DNA of 64,000 bases, taken from NCBI GenBank assembly GCA_016794785.1, contig JAEUHC010000014.1, positions 1-64,000 on the forward strand. The letters are read 5' to 3'. A program made the position numbers and the translations under genes. Shown in pieces: positions 6,640-14,901 of the stretch. The first letter of the stretch is position 1. Each line of letters begins with the position of its first letter. Source of the stretch: Opitutaceae bacterium. GTDB lineage: Bacteria; Verrucomicrobiota; Verrucomicrobiia; Opitutales; Opitutaceae. Under the pieces are notes generated by a model. That model ran no database searches. It saw only the letters and a program-made list of their open reading frames with translations, and was not told the origin of the DNA.

Positions 6640-8652
6640 ATGCGCCGAAAACACTCCACCTTGATGCATTCCATGCACGCTACTTTATTTTCAGTGGCCT
6701 CTCTGCTCACGCTCCTACTTGCCGAGCCCGCGCTCCGCGCCGCGACCTACGCCCCCGCCAGCACGGCCGCCATCGACTGGACGCCCAACGTCGCCAGCGG
6801 CGTCGGCGTGCCCGGCGGCATTCCCGCGCGCTCGACCATCTACACCACGCTCACCACCACGGGCGACATGACTGACCGGCTCGCGGACATTTACGCCGCG
6901 CTCATCGCCTGCCCGGCGGGCCAGACGGTGAAGCTCGGCCCCGGCCCCTTCGCCATCAGCTACACCGAATTTCGCCAGCATCACCTCGGCGGCAAGACCC
7001 TGCGCGGCTCCGGCTCAGACCCCGCGACCGGCACCGTGATTCATGTCCTCCCCGGCGGCAATGGGATCAAACTGCGCGGCTCCGACACCTATCTTAGCCC
7101 CTTGACCGGCGAGATCACCGGCACGCCTGCCAAGGGCGCGACCACCCTTGCCGCCGCCAACCTGACCACTTGGCTTGTAAACCGCCTCGTCGAGCTTCAG
7201 ACGGAGAATGACGATACCTTGCCCGTTATGAGCGTGGGAGGCTCGCCCTTCATCAAGCGGCAGACCGTGCTCGTGACGGCCGTCGATACCGGCGCGGGCA
7301 CGATGACGTTTCAGCCCCCGCTCTATCAGACCCCTGTGAAGCGCACGGGCGGCGCTCTGGTGATGCGCTGGCTGAGTCACACCGGCGCGCTCGCCCCGAT
7401 CCTAGGGGCGGGATTGGAGGACTTCGTGATCGACGGCCTCGCTTCCGACACGCACACCCTGCTGTCTGCCGGTGGTATGCACGGGTGTTGGTTCAAGAAC
7501 ATCCGCGTCAAAAACACCTACCGCCACGGCATGTATTTCGGCGAGTCCGCGCAAATCGAGCTGCGCGATTGCGTCATCATGCCCACGCGGGACACGAACT
7601 GGGGCAGCTCCAACCACGGCGGCCTCGGCCTCGGGGCGGTCAGCGGCTCGCTCTTTGAGAATAATATCATCGAAAAGCATTTCCCGCTGATTAAAATGGA
7701 GGGAGCGGCCTGCGCGGGGAATGTCTTCGGATACAATTTCATCCTCCAGCACTACGGCTACTACGTGGGCGTGACCCACAACGCCGGCAATCACTGCAAT
7801 CTGTGGGAGGGGAATGCGATGACGAGCATCCAGACCGACGGCTACTTTGGCAGCGCCGCGGATGATGTCGTCTTCCGCAACGACCTGCACGGCGTGGTGA
7901 TCGATCCGTTCACGACTCCGTTCTATGCCTACCCGGTGCAGCTCTCGCGCTTCACCCGCCGCTGGGAAATCGTCGGAAACCAACTCGGCCGCACCGGCAC
8001 GACCTACGGCATCGAGACCTGGCTCCCGACCGCTTTCAACGGGTCGAGCAACGGCGTCGCCAACAACTACGCGGGCGATCCGCATGTGGACCTCCTGCTG
8101 ACCGGCGTGCTGACCACCCGCACCGGGGACGGCACCGGCACGGTCACGCTGGATACGACTGTCGGGCAGCTTGAAAACCCGGATGTCTCGCAGTTGGGCG
8201 TGACGTGGGGCACCGGCCTCGCCGCGACCGGCCGTTACGGCGTCGGCAAGGGCGAGGTCAACCCGACCACGCGCGTCGTCACCCTCACCGGCGGCGGATA
8301 CGAAAGCGTGCTGCCGGCCCAAGGCACGGCGGTCCGCCTCTGGCCCAACGCCAACGGCTACCGCGAGCGCGACGATGCGACCGCGCAGAGCCTCGTGCGG
8401 CTCGGCAATTACTACGCGAAGGACAACGTGGGCATCCCCGCGGTCGAAGCCCTCGGCTCGACCACGCTGCCCGCGAGCCTCTACCGCTCGTCCGCCCCGA
8501 GCTTCATGGCGGGCTACAACTGGCCGCCGTATGACCCGGTGACGCGCGACACCCGCTTCGCCGCCATCCCGGCGGGTGCGCGATATGAGGCAACGCGTAA
8601 TCAAACACCCCGGATGCCAACAATCTCGCCAATTTCAACGAGCAAGAACTAA
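6640..8652 (+). CDS. Secreted right-handed beta-helix (pectate-lyase-like) protein
   Basis: About 670 residues. From ATG 6640 the N-terminus is MRRKHSTLMHSM followed by a hydrophobic run and a probable signal-peptidase site after ALRA. ATGs at 6631, 6664 and 6673 are alternatives, and an open upstream extension to 6547 looks non-coding. The mature part has a pectate-lyase-like opening, with loss of repeat register after about residue 500. The middle has coil repeats typical of parallel beta-helices: WFKNIRVKNTYRHGMYFGES, IELRDCVIMPT, GSLFENNIIEKHFPLIKMEG, VFGYNFI. Beta-helix proteins in such loci are often polysaccharide lyases, hydrolases or epimerases; no catalytic residues can be assigned here. 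It borders the polysaccharide locus and may act on the exported polymer. Confidence 0.75.
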   Translation: MRRKHSTLMHSMHATLFSVASLLTLLLAEPALRAATYAPASTAAIDWTPNVASGVGVPGGIPARSTIYTTLTTTGDMTDRLADIYAALIACPAGQTVKLGPGPFAISYTEFRQHHLGGKTLRGSGSDPATGTVIHVLPGGNGIKLRGSDTYLSPLTGEITGTPAKGATTLAAANLTTWLVNRLVELQTENDDTLPVMSVGGSPFIKRQTVLVTAVDTGAGTMTFQPPLYQTPVKRTGGALVMRWLSHTGALAPILGAGLEDFVIDGLASDTHTLLSAGGMHGCWFKNIRVKNTYRHGMYFGESAQIELRDCVIMPTRDTNWGSSNHGGLGLGAVSGSLFENNIIEKHFPLIKMEGAACAGNVFGYNFILQHYGYYVGVTHNAGNHCNLWEGNAMTSIQTDGYFGSAADDVVFRNDLHGVVIDPFTTPFYAYPVQLSRFTRRWEIVGNQLGRTGTTYGIETWLPTAFNGSSNGVANNYAGDPHVDLLLTGVLTTRTGDGTGTVTLDTTVGQLENPDVSQLGVTWGTGLAATGRYGVGKGEVNPTTRVVTLTGGGYESVLPAQGTAVRLWPNANGYRERDDATAQSLVRLGNYYAKDNVGIPAVEALGSTTLPASLYRSSAPSFMAGYNWPPYDPVTRDTRFAAIPAGARYEATRNQTPRMPTISPISTSKN

Positions 8653-8829
8653 CATCAAAGCGTTTCAATTTCTAAACTATTTTGCTTCCCTAGCAGTAAA
8701 GATTCCCGGAGCAAGCTCAGGGCATTTGACTAAACAACTCCAAACTATTCCGACTCTCGTGAAGCTTGCGCCAATACTCATTCCGCTGACGAAGGCGAAG
8801 CGAGCTTCGCGGTATCGGACCCAACGCGA

Positions 8830-9651
8830 ATGAACGAACTCACACTCGAGGCCGGCCGGGCTGACAAACAATACTGGCGCGATCTCTGGCGCTACCGCGA
8901 ATTGTTCTACTTCCTCGCTTGGCGCGATCTGCTGGTGCGCTACAAGCAGACGGTCGTGGGGGTGGCGTGGTCGCTGATTCGCCCGCTGCTCACGATGATC
9001 GTGCTCACGGTCATCTTTGGGAAGATCGCCGGCATGGCGGCCGCAAGCGACATCCCCTACGCTCTGATCGTGTTCTGCGGCATGCTCCCGTGGCAGTTCT
9101 TCGCCACCGGGCTCTCGGAATGCGGCGGCAGCCTAATCAGCAATTCCAATCTGATCTCCAAGATCTATTTCCCCCGGCTGGTCGTGCCCGCCAGCAGCGT
9201 CATCACCAGCTTCGTCGATTTCCTCATCTCCGCTTTTTTCCTCGCGGTGCTGATGGTGTGGTATCGCTTCCTGCCCTCGGGCAACATCGTCTTCCTGCCG
9301 TTGTTCATCGGGCTCGCCTTCTTGGCTTCGTTTGGCGCCGGTCTCTGGATCGCGGCCCTCATGGTTAAATACCGCGACTTCCGTTTCATCGTGCCGTTCG
9401 CCGTGCAGTTTGGCCTCTACGTTTCCCCCGTGGGTTTCCTGAGCACCAAGGTTCCCGAGGAATGGCGGCTGCTCTACTCGCTCAATCCCATGGTCGGCGT
9501 GATCGACGGCTTTCGCTGGTGCCTGCTGGGCGCTCCCAACACGATTTACTGGCCGGGCCTCATGCTATCGCTGCTCATGGTGGGATTTCTTCTCGTAACG
9601 GGCATCTGGTATTTCCGCAAAACGGAAAAGGGATTCGCCGACGTCATTTGA
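8830..9651 (+). CDS. wzm: Polysaccharide ABC transporter permease
   Basis: 273 residues, ABC-2 permease of the Wzm/TagG type. A cytoplasmic N-terminus (YRELFYFLAWRDLLVRYKQT) is followed by six hydrophobic segments. The family stretch LISKIYFPRLVVPASSV is present, as is the late YSLNPMVGVIDGFRW before the last two helices. With Wzt it moves undecaprenyl-linked polysaccharide or O-antigen across the inner membrane. ATG 8830 follows a 177-bp AT-rich gap, so it probably starts the transcript of the 8.8-22 kb run. Composition is host-like, unlike the 3' half of wzt. Confidence 0.9.
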   Translation: MNELTLEAGRADKQYWRDLWRYRELFYFLAWRDLLVRYKQTVVGVAWSLIRPLLTMIVLTVIFGKIAGMAAASDIPYALIVFCGMLPWQFFATGLSECGGSLISNSNLISKIYFPRLVVPASSVITSFVDFLISAFFLAVLMVWYRFLPSGNIVFLPLFIGLAFLASFGAGLWIAALMVKYRDFRFIVPFAVQFGLYVSPVGFLSTKVPEEWRLLYSLNPMVGVIDGFRWCLLGAPNTIYWPGLMLSLLMVGFLLVTGIWYFRKTEKGFADVI

Positions 9652-9655
9652 AAGC

Positions 9656-9706
9656 TGCATTCAGGTCGAAACCTCTCCGAAGTAGGGTGACCTGAAATTT
9701 GATGCA
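9656..9706. repeat. Imperfect hairpin in wzm-wzt gap
   Basis: TTCAGGTC (9660-9667) pairs with GACCTGAA (9689-9696), and the stem is flanked outside by TGCAT (9656-9660) and ATGCA (9702-9706). It sits in a 124-bp gap between wzm and wzt, genes that usually abut. It could be an attenuator or stability hairpin, or a scar of rearrangement. Confidence 0.4.
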
Positions 9707-9775
9707 CGATACTCTCCCATGGCCACCGGCTTCTTCCTCTCCGCGCACCGGTAGCGGTAACCTTCCTTATTCTCC

Positions 9776-11044
9776 GTGAGCCCCCCCGTGATCCAAGTCG
9801 AGCGCCTGTCGAAAAAGTATGTCATCGGGCACCAGCGCGATGCGAAGGACGGGCTGCGCCATGCGATCGAGGACGCGTTCCGCAGCCCGCTGCAGTGGCT
9901 GCGCCAGCGGCAGGCCGCGCAGGCGCAGACCCGCGAGGATTTTTGGGCGCTGAAGGACGTGTCGTTCGACGTGCCGCAGGGCGAAGTCGTGGGTATCATC
10001 GGCCGCAACGGCGCGGGCAAGTCCACCCTGCTCAAGGTCCTGAGCCGCATCACCGAGCCGACCTCCGGCTCCGTGCGCATCCGCGGCCGCGTCGCCAGCC
10101 TCCTCGAGGTCGGCACTGGCTTCCACCAGGAGCTCACCGGCCGCGAAAACATCTTCCTCAACGGCGCCATCCTCGGCATGAGCCGCGCCGAGATCACGCG
10201 CAAGTTCGACGAGATCGTCGCCTTCTCCGAGGTCGAGAAGTTCCTCGACACCCCCGTGAAGCGCTACTCCTCCGGCATGTATGTGCGCCTGGCCTTCGCG
10301 GTCGCCGCGCACCTCGAGCCCGAGATCCTGATCGTGGACGAGGTGCTCGCGGTGGGCGACGCGGAGTTCCAGAAAAAGTGCCTCGGCAAGATCCGTGGAG
10401 TATCACGCAGCGGGCGGACAGTCCTATTTGTTAGCCACAACATGGACGCCGTTTCTGCGCTTTGCAGCCAATGCCTTCTGCTCGATCGCGGTCGCAGTAT
10501 TTACTACGGGCCCACAGTCGATACTTTAGAGCGATATCGCAACGCCACCACACGCAAGGAAGAGTTATTCTTCGATGTTTCAGCCAATTCAGAACGTCGC
10601 TTTGGCACAGGTGCAGCAAGAATTCTGTCTTTGGCATTCTTGCGCTCCACTCCGTGTTTTCGAGGCGATGAAGACCTAGACTTCACAATTCAAATAGACT
10701 CAAAAGTGGCGGTGTCCAAGCTACGAGTTGCCATGACGATTTTCTCAGCTGATGGCACAGCTGTCGGATGCGTATGCGGCAGCGAACACGACTGGGATGG
10801 CAAGTCGGGAATATATAATATGACAGTGACATTACCCTGCCCAAACCTGGCACCAGGCCACTACTATTGTGGCGTCTCGGTCGGCAAAGGAAATCATTTG
10901 ACCGGAATATTAGACTACGATGTTGTACTTGATGTCCTCCATTTTGAGCTAGCCGCAGTGTCGGAAGGAGGCGTGAGTTCGCATTGGCGAAACGAATGGG
11001 GTCGCATTATTTATCCCCATCTGCACACATCTTCACCCGTATAA
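9776..11044 (+). CDS. wzt: Polysaccharide ABC transporter ATPase with C-terminal polymer-binding domain; mosaic gene
   Basis: 422 residues. The nucleotide-binding domain has Walker A GRNGAGKST (76-84), signature YSSGM (164-168), Walker B ILIVDEVLAVGD (184-195) and H-loop FVSHNM. Residues from about 255 form a beta-rich domain (ELFFDVSANS... to the end) like the Wzt C-terminal carbohydrate-binding domain, which in known systems recognises the capped chain end. I use GTG 9776; a nearby ATG at 9718 runs into a stop. Base composition breaks near codon 207 (about 10397): 45 of 60 bases are G/C at 10081-10140, against roughly half after the break. The NBD is therefore host-like and the recognition domain appears imported. 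Confidence 0.9.
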   Translation: MSPPVIQVERLSKKYVIGHQRDAKDGLRHAIEDAFRSPLQWLRQRQAAQAQTREDFWALKDVSFDVPQGEVVGIIGRNGAGKSTLLKVLSRITEPTSGSVRIRGRVASLLEVGTGFHQELTGRENIFLNGAILGMSRAEITRKFDEIVAFSEVEKFLDTPVKRYSSGMYVRLAFAVAAHLEPEILIVDEVLAVGDAEFQKKCLGKIRGVSRSGRTVLFVSHNMDAVSALCSQCLLLDRGRSIYYGPTVDTLERYRNATTRKEELFFDVSANSERRFGTGAARILSLAFLRSTPCFRGDEDLDFTIQIDSKVAVSKLRVAMTIFSADGTAVGCVCGSEHDWDGKSGIYNMTVTLPCPNLAPGHYYCGVSVGKGNHLTGILDYDVVLDVLHFELAAVSEGGVSSHWRNEWGRIIYPHLHTSSPV

Positions 11045-11095
11045 TATAAACTGGTGCAATCGCATGCTCCAAGGGCTTACCCCGTCAACTTTACT

Positions 11096-11794
11096 ATGGA
11101 TGCACCACTCAAAAATGATTACGCAGAGAAGAAAGAGGACTATTTTGAGCAAATTCGCAGCGAGATGCTGCCCCTACTTCCAAGGTCAGCCCATCGAATA
11201 TTAGATATCGGCTGTGGTGCGGGAGCATTCGGGTCTCATCTAAGGAAACATTTGGGACGAGAAGTCTGGGGTATCGAACCTGACGCGAGGGCTGCAAAGA
11301 AGGCAGCATCACATCTTGATCGTGTATTGGCCGAACCGCTGACCAATTCCTCTGCTTTACCAAAGAACTACTTTGATTGTGTTTTTTTCAATGATGTTTT
11401 GGAACATTTGGTGGATCCATGGGAATCACTACGTCTCGTAAAAACTTCCCTCAAACAAGATGGAATAGTCATAGCCTCTATCCCCAATGTTCGCCATTTT
11501 CCGACGCTCTGGAGGTTAGCCTTTAGGGCAGAGTGGACATACGCTGAAAGAGGCATTCTCGATAAGACTCATCTAAGATTTTTTACGAGACAGACAATTG
11601 AGAATATTTTTCATGAAACTGGATACAAAATAATTTCAATTGAAGGCATAAATGAGCGCGCTGTCCTTGGCGCCGGCGACACAAGACTATGGCAGTATTA
11701 TAAACTACTATCGCTGATTCCAAGCAAAACACTAACTGATGCAAAATTTCTACAGTTTGCTGTCGTCGCAAAACCAGTAAATAATACTGCTTGA
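11096..11794 (+). CDS. SAM-dependent methyltransferase (class I)
   Basis: 232 residues from ATG 11096 (MDAPLKNDYAEKKEDYF); a GTG at 11054, 9 nt after wzt, would add 14 residues. The SAM-binding motif I is ILDIGCGAGAFG, followed by an acidic residue at VWGIEPDA, then FFNDVLEHLVDPW and the post-motif GIVIASIPNVRHF. This is the Methyltransf_11/23-like group often found in O-antigen clusters. AT-rich composition and position directly after the Wzt recognition domain suggest it makes the chain-end or side-chain methyl group that the Wzt domain reads. That pairing is inference from known capped-chain Wzt systems. The protein is cytosolic. Confidence 0.85.
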   Translation: MDAPLKNDYAEKKEDYFEQIRSEMLPLLPRSAHRILDIGCGAGAFGSHLRKHLGREVWGIEPDARAAKKAASHLDRVLAEPLTNSSALPKNYFDCVFFNDVLEHLVDPWESLRLVKTSLKQDGIVIASIPNVRHFPTLWRLAFRAEWTYAERGILDKTHLRFFTRQTIENIFHETGYKIISIEGINERAVLGAGDTRLWQYYKLLSLIPSKTLTDAKFLQFAVVAKPVNNTA

Positions 11795-11802
11795 GACCAT
11801 CT

Positions 11803-12762
11803 ATGCGCCCAAAATGGTCTATCATGATTCCTTGCTACAATTCAGATTCTGATTTGTTAGCAAAGACACTGCGCAGCGTCTTATACCAAGATCAAGGCTG
11901 CGATATGATGCAAATCGAATTGATCGACGATTGCTCTCCAAAAGGCGCCCCTATTGACGTAGCACGCACAGTCTCGGGGTCACGTATACATGTCCATCGC
12001 GAGACCAAAAATCTCGGATTGGCTGGGATTTGGAATCGATGTATCGAAAGGGCGCGGGGTGACATCGTTCACATTCTCCACCAAGACGATTTGGTTTATC
12101 CAGGCTACTATAAAGCGATGCAACGGGGATTCGACGATAATCCGAAAATAGGTGCCGCATTCTCTCGCTATGCCTACTGCGATGCTAATGATCACTGGCA
12201 ATCCCTACCAAGGTTGCTATCATCTATCCCAGTAGTGCTGGATAATCTTTATCGCAAAATCGCCACTGAAGACTGCATCCAGTGCGCATCGATTTCGGTT
12301 CGAAAATCGACCTATGAAAAAATAGGCGGCTTTTCAAGTAAGTTAAAACATGCTCTCGATTGGGAGATGTGGATGCGCATTTCAAGCTCTTACCCTCTCT
12401 ATTATGATCCTAGCATACTTGCAGCTTGGCGGAGACACAGTTCAGCAACCACCTCGCGTCAGATCAATAACGGCGAGAATACCATGGATATTGTCGATGC
12501 CATCGAGCTATGGCGTGCATACCTGCCTGCATCCGAGAGAACTCAACTCGCAAGTGCCGCAAAACGTCAGCATGCGCAAGGCGCATTACTTTTAGCTGAA
12601 GGATTGCTTCGTGAAGGTAAAAAAACTGGCGCACTTCAGCACCTAAAGGCGGCGACTTTATTGGATGAGCGGCTATCTATCAAAGCGTATTCTTCTTATT
12701 TGAGATTGAAATTTGCAGTGCGATTCCTTATACAGCCTATTGCCCGTGGTAAACATGGCTGA
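11803..12762 (+). CDS. Glycosyltransferase family 2
   Basis: 319 residues from ATG 11803 (MRPKWSIMIPCYNSD); a TTG at 11791 overlapping the previous stop is less likely. GT-A fold signs are IMIPCYNSD, IELIDDCSPKG, HILHQDDLVYPGY (DxD-like) and a later ALDWEMWMRI (the ED/DW catalytic-base region). The last 80 residues are helical and TPR-like (AQGALLLAEGLLREGKKTGALQHLKAATLL). It transfers a sugar from a nucleotide donor to the growing lipid-linked glycan at the inner face of the membrane. It is AT-rich like its upstream neighbour and the last gene of the imported segment. Confidence 0.85.
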   Translation: MRPKWSIMIPCYNSDSDLLAKTLRSVLYQDQGCDMMQIELIDDCSPKGAPIDVARTVSGSRIHVHRETKNLGLAGIWNRCIERARGDIVHILHQDDLVYPGYYKAMQRGFDDNPKIGAAFSRYAYCDANDHWQSLPRLLSSIPVVLDNLYRKIATEDCIQCASISVRKSTYEKIGGFSSKLKHALDWEMWMRISSSYPLYYDPSILAAWRRHSSATTSRQINNGENTMDIVDAIELWRAYLPASERTQLASAAKRQHAQGALLLAEGLLREGKKTGALQHLKAATLLDERLSIKAYSSYLRLKFAVRFLIQPIARGKHG

Positions 12763-12764
12763 CT

Positions 12765-13865
12765 ATGCAGGTCGCCTACGACGGACATATTTTCCGCTGG
12801 CAAAAGGTGGGCGGCGTGAGCCGCTACTTCCGCGAGGTCATCTCCCGGCTCCCCCGCGACTGGACCCCGGCGATCCTCGGCGAGGCCGCGCCGCAAAACC
12901 TCCCGGCCCATCCGCGGCTCATTGCCTCGGGCCTGAGTTCGCTGCGCCCGCGCAGCCTCAGCCAGCCCCTCAAAGTTCGGTGGTGGGAGCAGCGCCACCT
13001 TTCACGCGCGCAGGTGTTCCACCCCACCTACTACGGCCTGACCGGCGGCCTCAGCTATGCGCGCATCAAATGCCCCGTGGTCGTGACGGTCCACGATCTC
13101 ATCTCGGCTACCTATCCGCAGCTGGAGGATGACGGTGCGGCCACGACGCAAGGCATGCGCATGGCGCTGGACCGGGCCGACCACGCGATTTGCGTCTCGC
13201 GTGCCACGGAGCGGGACCTGCTCACACACTTCCCCCACATGGCGGGAAAGACCTCGGTCATTTATCACGGCACGTCCTTCGAAGTCGTCCGCGAAGCAGC
13301 CCCGCCCTCGATCTTCGAGGTGCCGGTGTTTCTCTTCGTCGGCCGCCGCTCGACCTACAAGAATTTCGCCCTGTTGCTCCGGGCGTTTGCGAGGGCCTGC
13401 CAGTCGCACCCCACCATGCGGCTGTGCGCCGCGGGCGGACCGCTGACCGAGGAAGAAAAGTGGCAGATCCATTTTCTCGGAATTTCCGGCCGCGTGGACG
13501 CGGTGGCCTACCCCTCCGAGGAAAAGCTGGAGCAGCTTTACCAAGGCAGTGTGGCGCTGCTTTATCCTTCCCGCCACGAGGGTTTCGGCATCCCTGCGCT
13601 CGAGGCCATGGCCTGCGGCACGCTCGCCGTCACCGCCAACACCACCAGCCTGCCCGAAGTGGTGGGCGACGCCGGCATCATGCTCGACCCAGCGGATGAG
13701 GCGGCATGGACGGACTGCATGCTTGCGATCGCCACCGACAAGGTCCGTCGATCCGAGTTGCTGGAGCGGGGTCGGCGGCGGGCCACGGAGTTTTCGTGGG
13801 AGGCCACGGCCGCCAAGCACGCCGCCGAATATCGCCGGCTCGCTCTGGCCTCCAGCCGGCCCTGA
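12765..13865 (+). CDS. Glycosyltransferase family 4
   Basis: 366 residues. GT-B retaining transferase: N-terminal YDGHIFRWQKVGGVSRYFRE (acceptor-side loop), VTVHDLISATYP, VSRATERDLL, then the donor domain with FVGRRSTYKNFALLLRAF and the E-x7-E signature HEGFGIPALEAMACG. It starts two bases after the previous stop, and composition returns here to high GC. Likely adds a hexose or hexosamine to the ABC-exported polymer. Donor sugar cannot be read. Confidence 0.88.
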   Translation: MQVAYDGHIFRWQKVGGVSRYFREVISRLPRDWTPAILGEAAPQNLPAHPRLIASGLSSLRPRSLSQPLKVRWWEQRHLSRAQVFHPTYYGLTGGLSYARIKCPVVVTVHDLISATYPQLEDDGAATTQGMRMALDRADHAICVSRATERDLLTHFPHMAGKTSVIYHGTSFEVVREAAPPSIFEVPVFLFVGRRSTYKNFALLLRAFARACQSHPTMRLCAAGGPLTEEEKWQIHFLGISGRVDAVAYPSEEKLEQLYQGSVALLYPSRHEGFGIPALEAMACGTLAVTANTTSLPEVVGDAGIMLDPADEAAWTDCMLAIATDKVRRSELLERGRRRATEFSWEATAAKHAAEYRRLALASSRP

Positions 13866-13870
13866 ACCTC

Positions 13871-14884
13871 ATGAACGCCCAACCCGAAGAGAAGCCCGTG
13901 TGGATTTGCGTATCGCCCACCAAGAACGAGTCGTGGGTCATCGATCGTTTTCTGGGTGCGGCGGGCACTTGGGCGGATCACATTTTTGTCGCCGACCAAG
14001 GTTCGACCGATGGCACCCGCGAGGCCATCACCCGCGCGCCCAAGTCCAACCTGCTCTCCAACGAGTCCCAGGGTTTCTACGAGCATCACCGGCAGACCCT
14101 CCTGCTTTCCGCCGCGCGCAAGATTCCCGGCAAGCGGATCATCGTGAGCCTCGACGCGGACGAGACCCTGTCCGCCCATTGCCGCACCTCGCCGGAATGG
14201 GCCAAGATCGAGGCGGCCGCGCCGGGCACGATCCTCCGGTTCCGCTGGGTCAACATTCTCCCTGGCTTCGAGCGCGCCTGGGTCTGCCCGGGGCACGTGC
14301 CGCTCGGCTACGTGGACGACGGCGTGGACTACGTGGGCGGCACGATTCACGGCCCGCGCTTGCCCCAGCCCAAGGATGCGCCCGTTCTGGACCTTAACGA
14401 CATCGTCGTGCTGCATTTCCAATACATCCTCTGGGATCGCATGGCCAGCAAGCAGCGCTGGTATCAGGCTTGGGAATTCACTCGGGGGAAGGCCGGCCCG
14501 CTCGATATTTTTCGCCAATATAACCACATGCACGGCGGCTGGGAGGAGCGCGACCTCTGCCCCGTGCGCCCGGAATGGCTGGAAAGCTTTGATCGCGCGG
14601 GCATCGATTATCGGTCACTGAAGTGCGAGCCAGTCACGTGGTGGGATCGCGAGGTCGCCGGGATGCTGAAGGAGCGCGGCCCCGAGTATTTCCGTCGCAT
14701 CGCGATCTGGGACTACGATTGGAACGCTTTCGCCCGGAAAATCGGGATGACGGGCGTGGATTTCAGCGACCCGCGCTCGAAGTTCGAGCGCGTCGCCCAC
14801 AGCTGGCTCAAGCGCACCCAAAAACGCCGCGGCGATCTGAGCGTGCGGGCCTTCGAGAAACTCCTGCGCCTCCGCGGCTGGTGA
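13871..14884 (+). CDS. GT2-like glycosyltransferase
   Basis: 337 residues from ATG 13871 (MNAQPEEKPVWICVSPTKNE), 5 nt after the previous stop. Residues 10-100 resemble the GT-A nucleotide-binding half: CVSPTKNESWVIDRFL, HIFVADQGSTDGT, and DxD motif SLDADETLS. The remaining 240 residues are aromatic-rich and do not look like a standard GT2 C-terminus (WGxR-type stretches are absent), so the acceptor may be unusual. The reading frame stays open far upstream in antisense-like sequence, which I discard. It overlaps or abuts the next gene (GTGA at 14881). Confidence 0.75.
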   Translation: MNAQPEEKPVWICVSPTKNESWVIDRFLGAAGTWADHIFVADQGSTDGTREAITRAPKSNLLSNESQGFYEHHRQTLLLSAARKIPGKRIIVSLDADETLSAHCRTSPEWAKIEAAAPGTILRFRWVNILPGFERAWVCPGHVPLGYVDDGVDYVGGTIHGPRLPQPKDAPVLDLNDIVVLHFQYILWDRMASKQRWYQAWEFTRGKAGPLDIFRQYNHMHGGWEERDLCPVRPEWLESFDRAGIDYRSLKCEPVTWWDREVAGMLKERGPEYFRRIAIWDYDWNAFARKIGMTGVDFSDPRSKFERVAHSWLKRTQKRRGDLSVRAFEKLLRLRGW

Positions 14885-14901
14885 CCCAGACTGCGCTCGT
14901 G

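Larger units (their letters stand above)
10397..12764. other. AT-rich replacement segment spanning wzt 3' half, methyltransferase and glycosyltransferase
   Basis: Sharp composition block. Hand-counted G+C is 45/60 at 10081-10140 (outside), then 26/60 at 11401-11460, 15/60 at 11581-11640 and 31/60 at 12121-12180 (inside), then 40/60 at 12961-13020 (outside). The left edge falls within wzt near codon 207, and the right edge coincides with the gene boundary at about 12764. No transposase, tRNA or flanking repeat was seen, so homologous recombination in the conserved NBD sequence is the simplest route in. Confidence 0.75.

Noticed and set aside
12763..12764. Transposase or att repeat at the right edge of the AT-rich segment
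   Set aside because: No inverted repeat, IS fragment or target duplication is visible at either edge.
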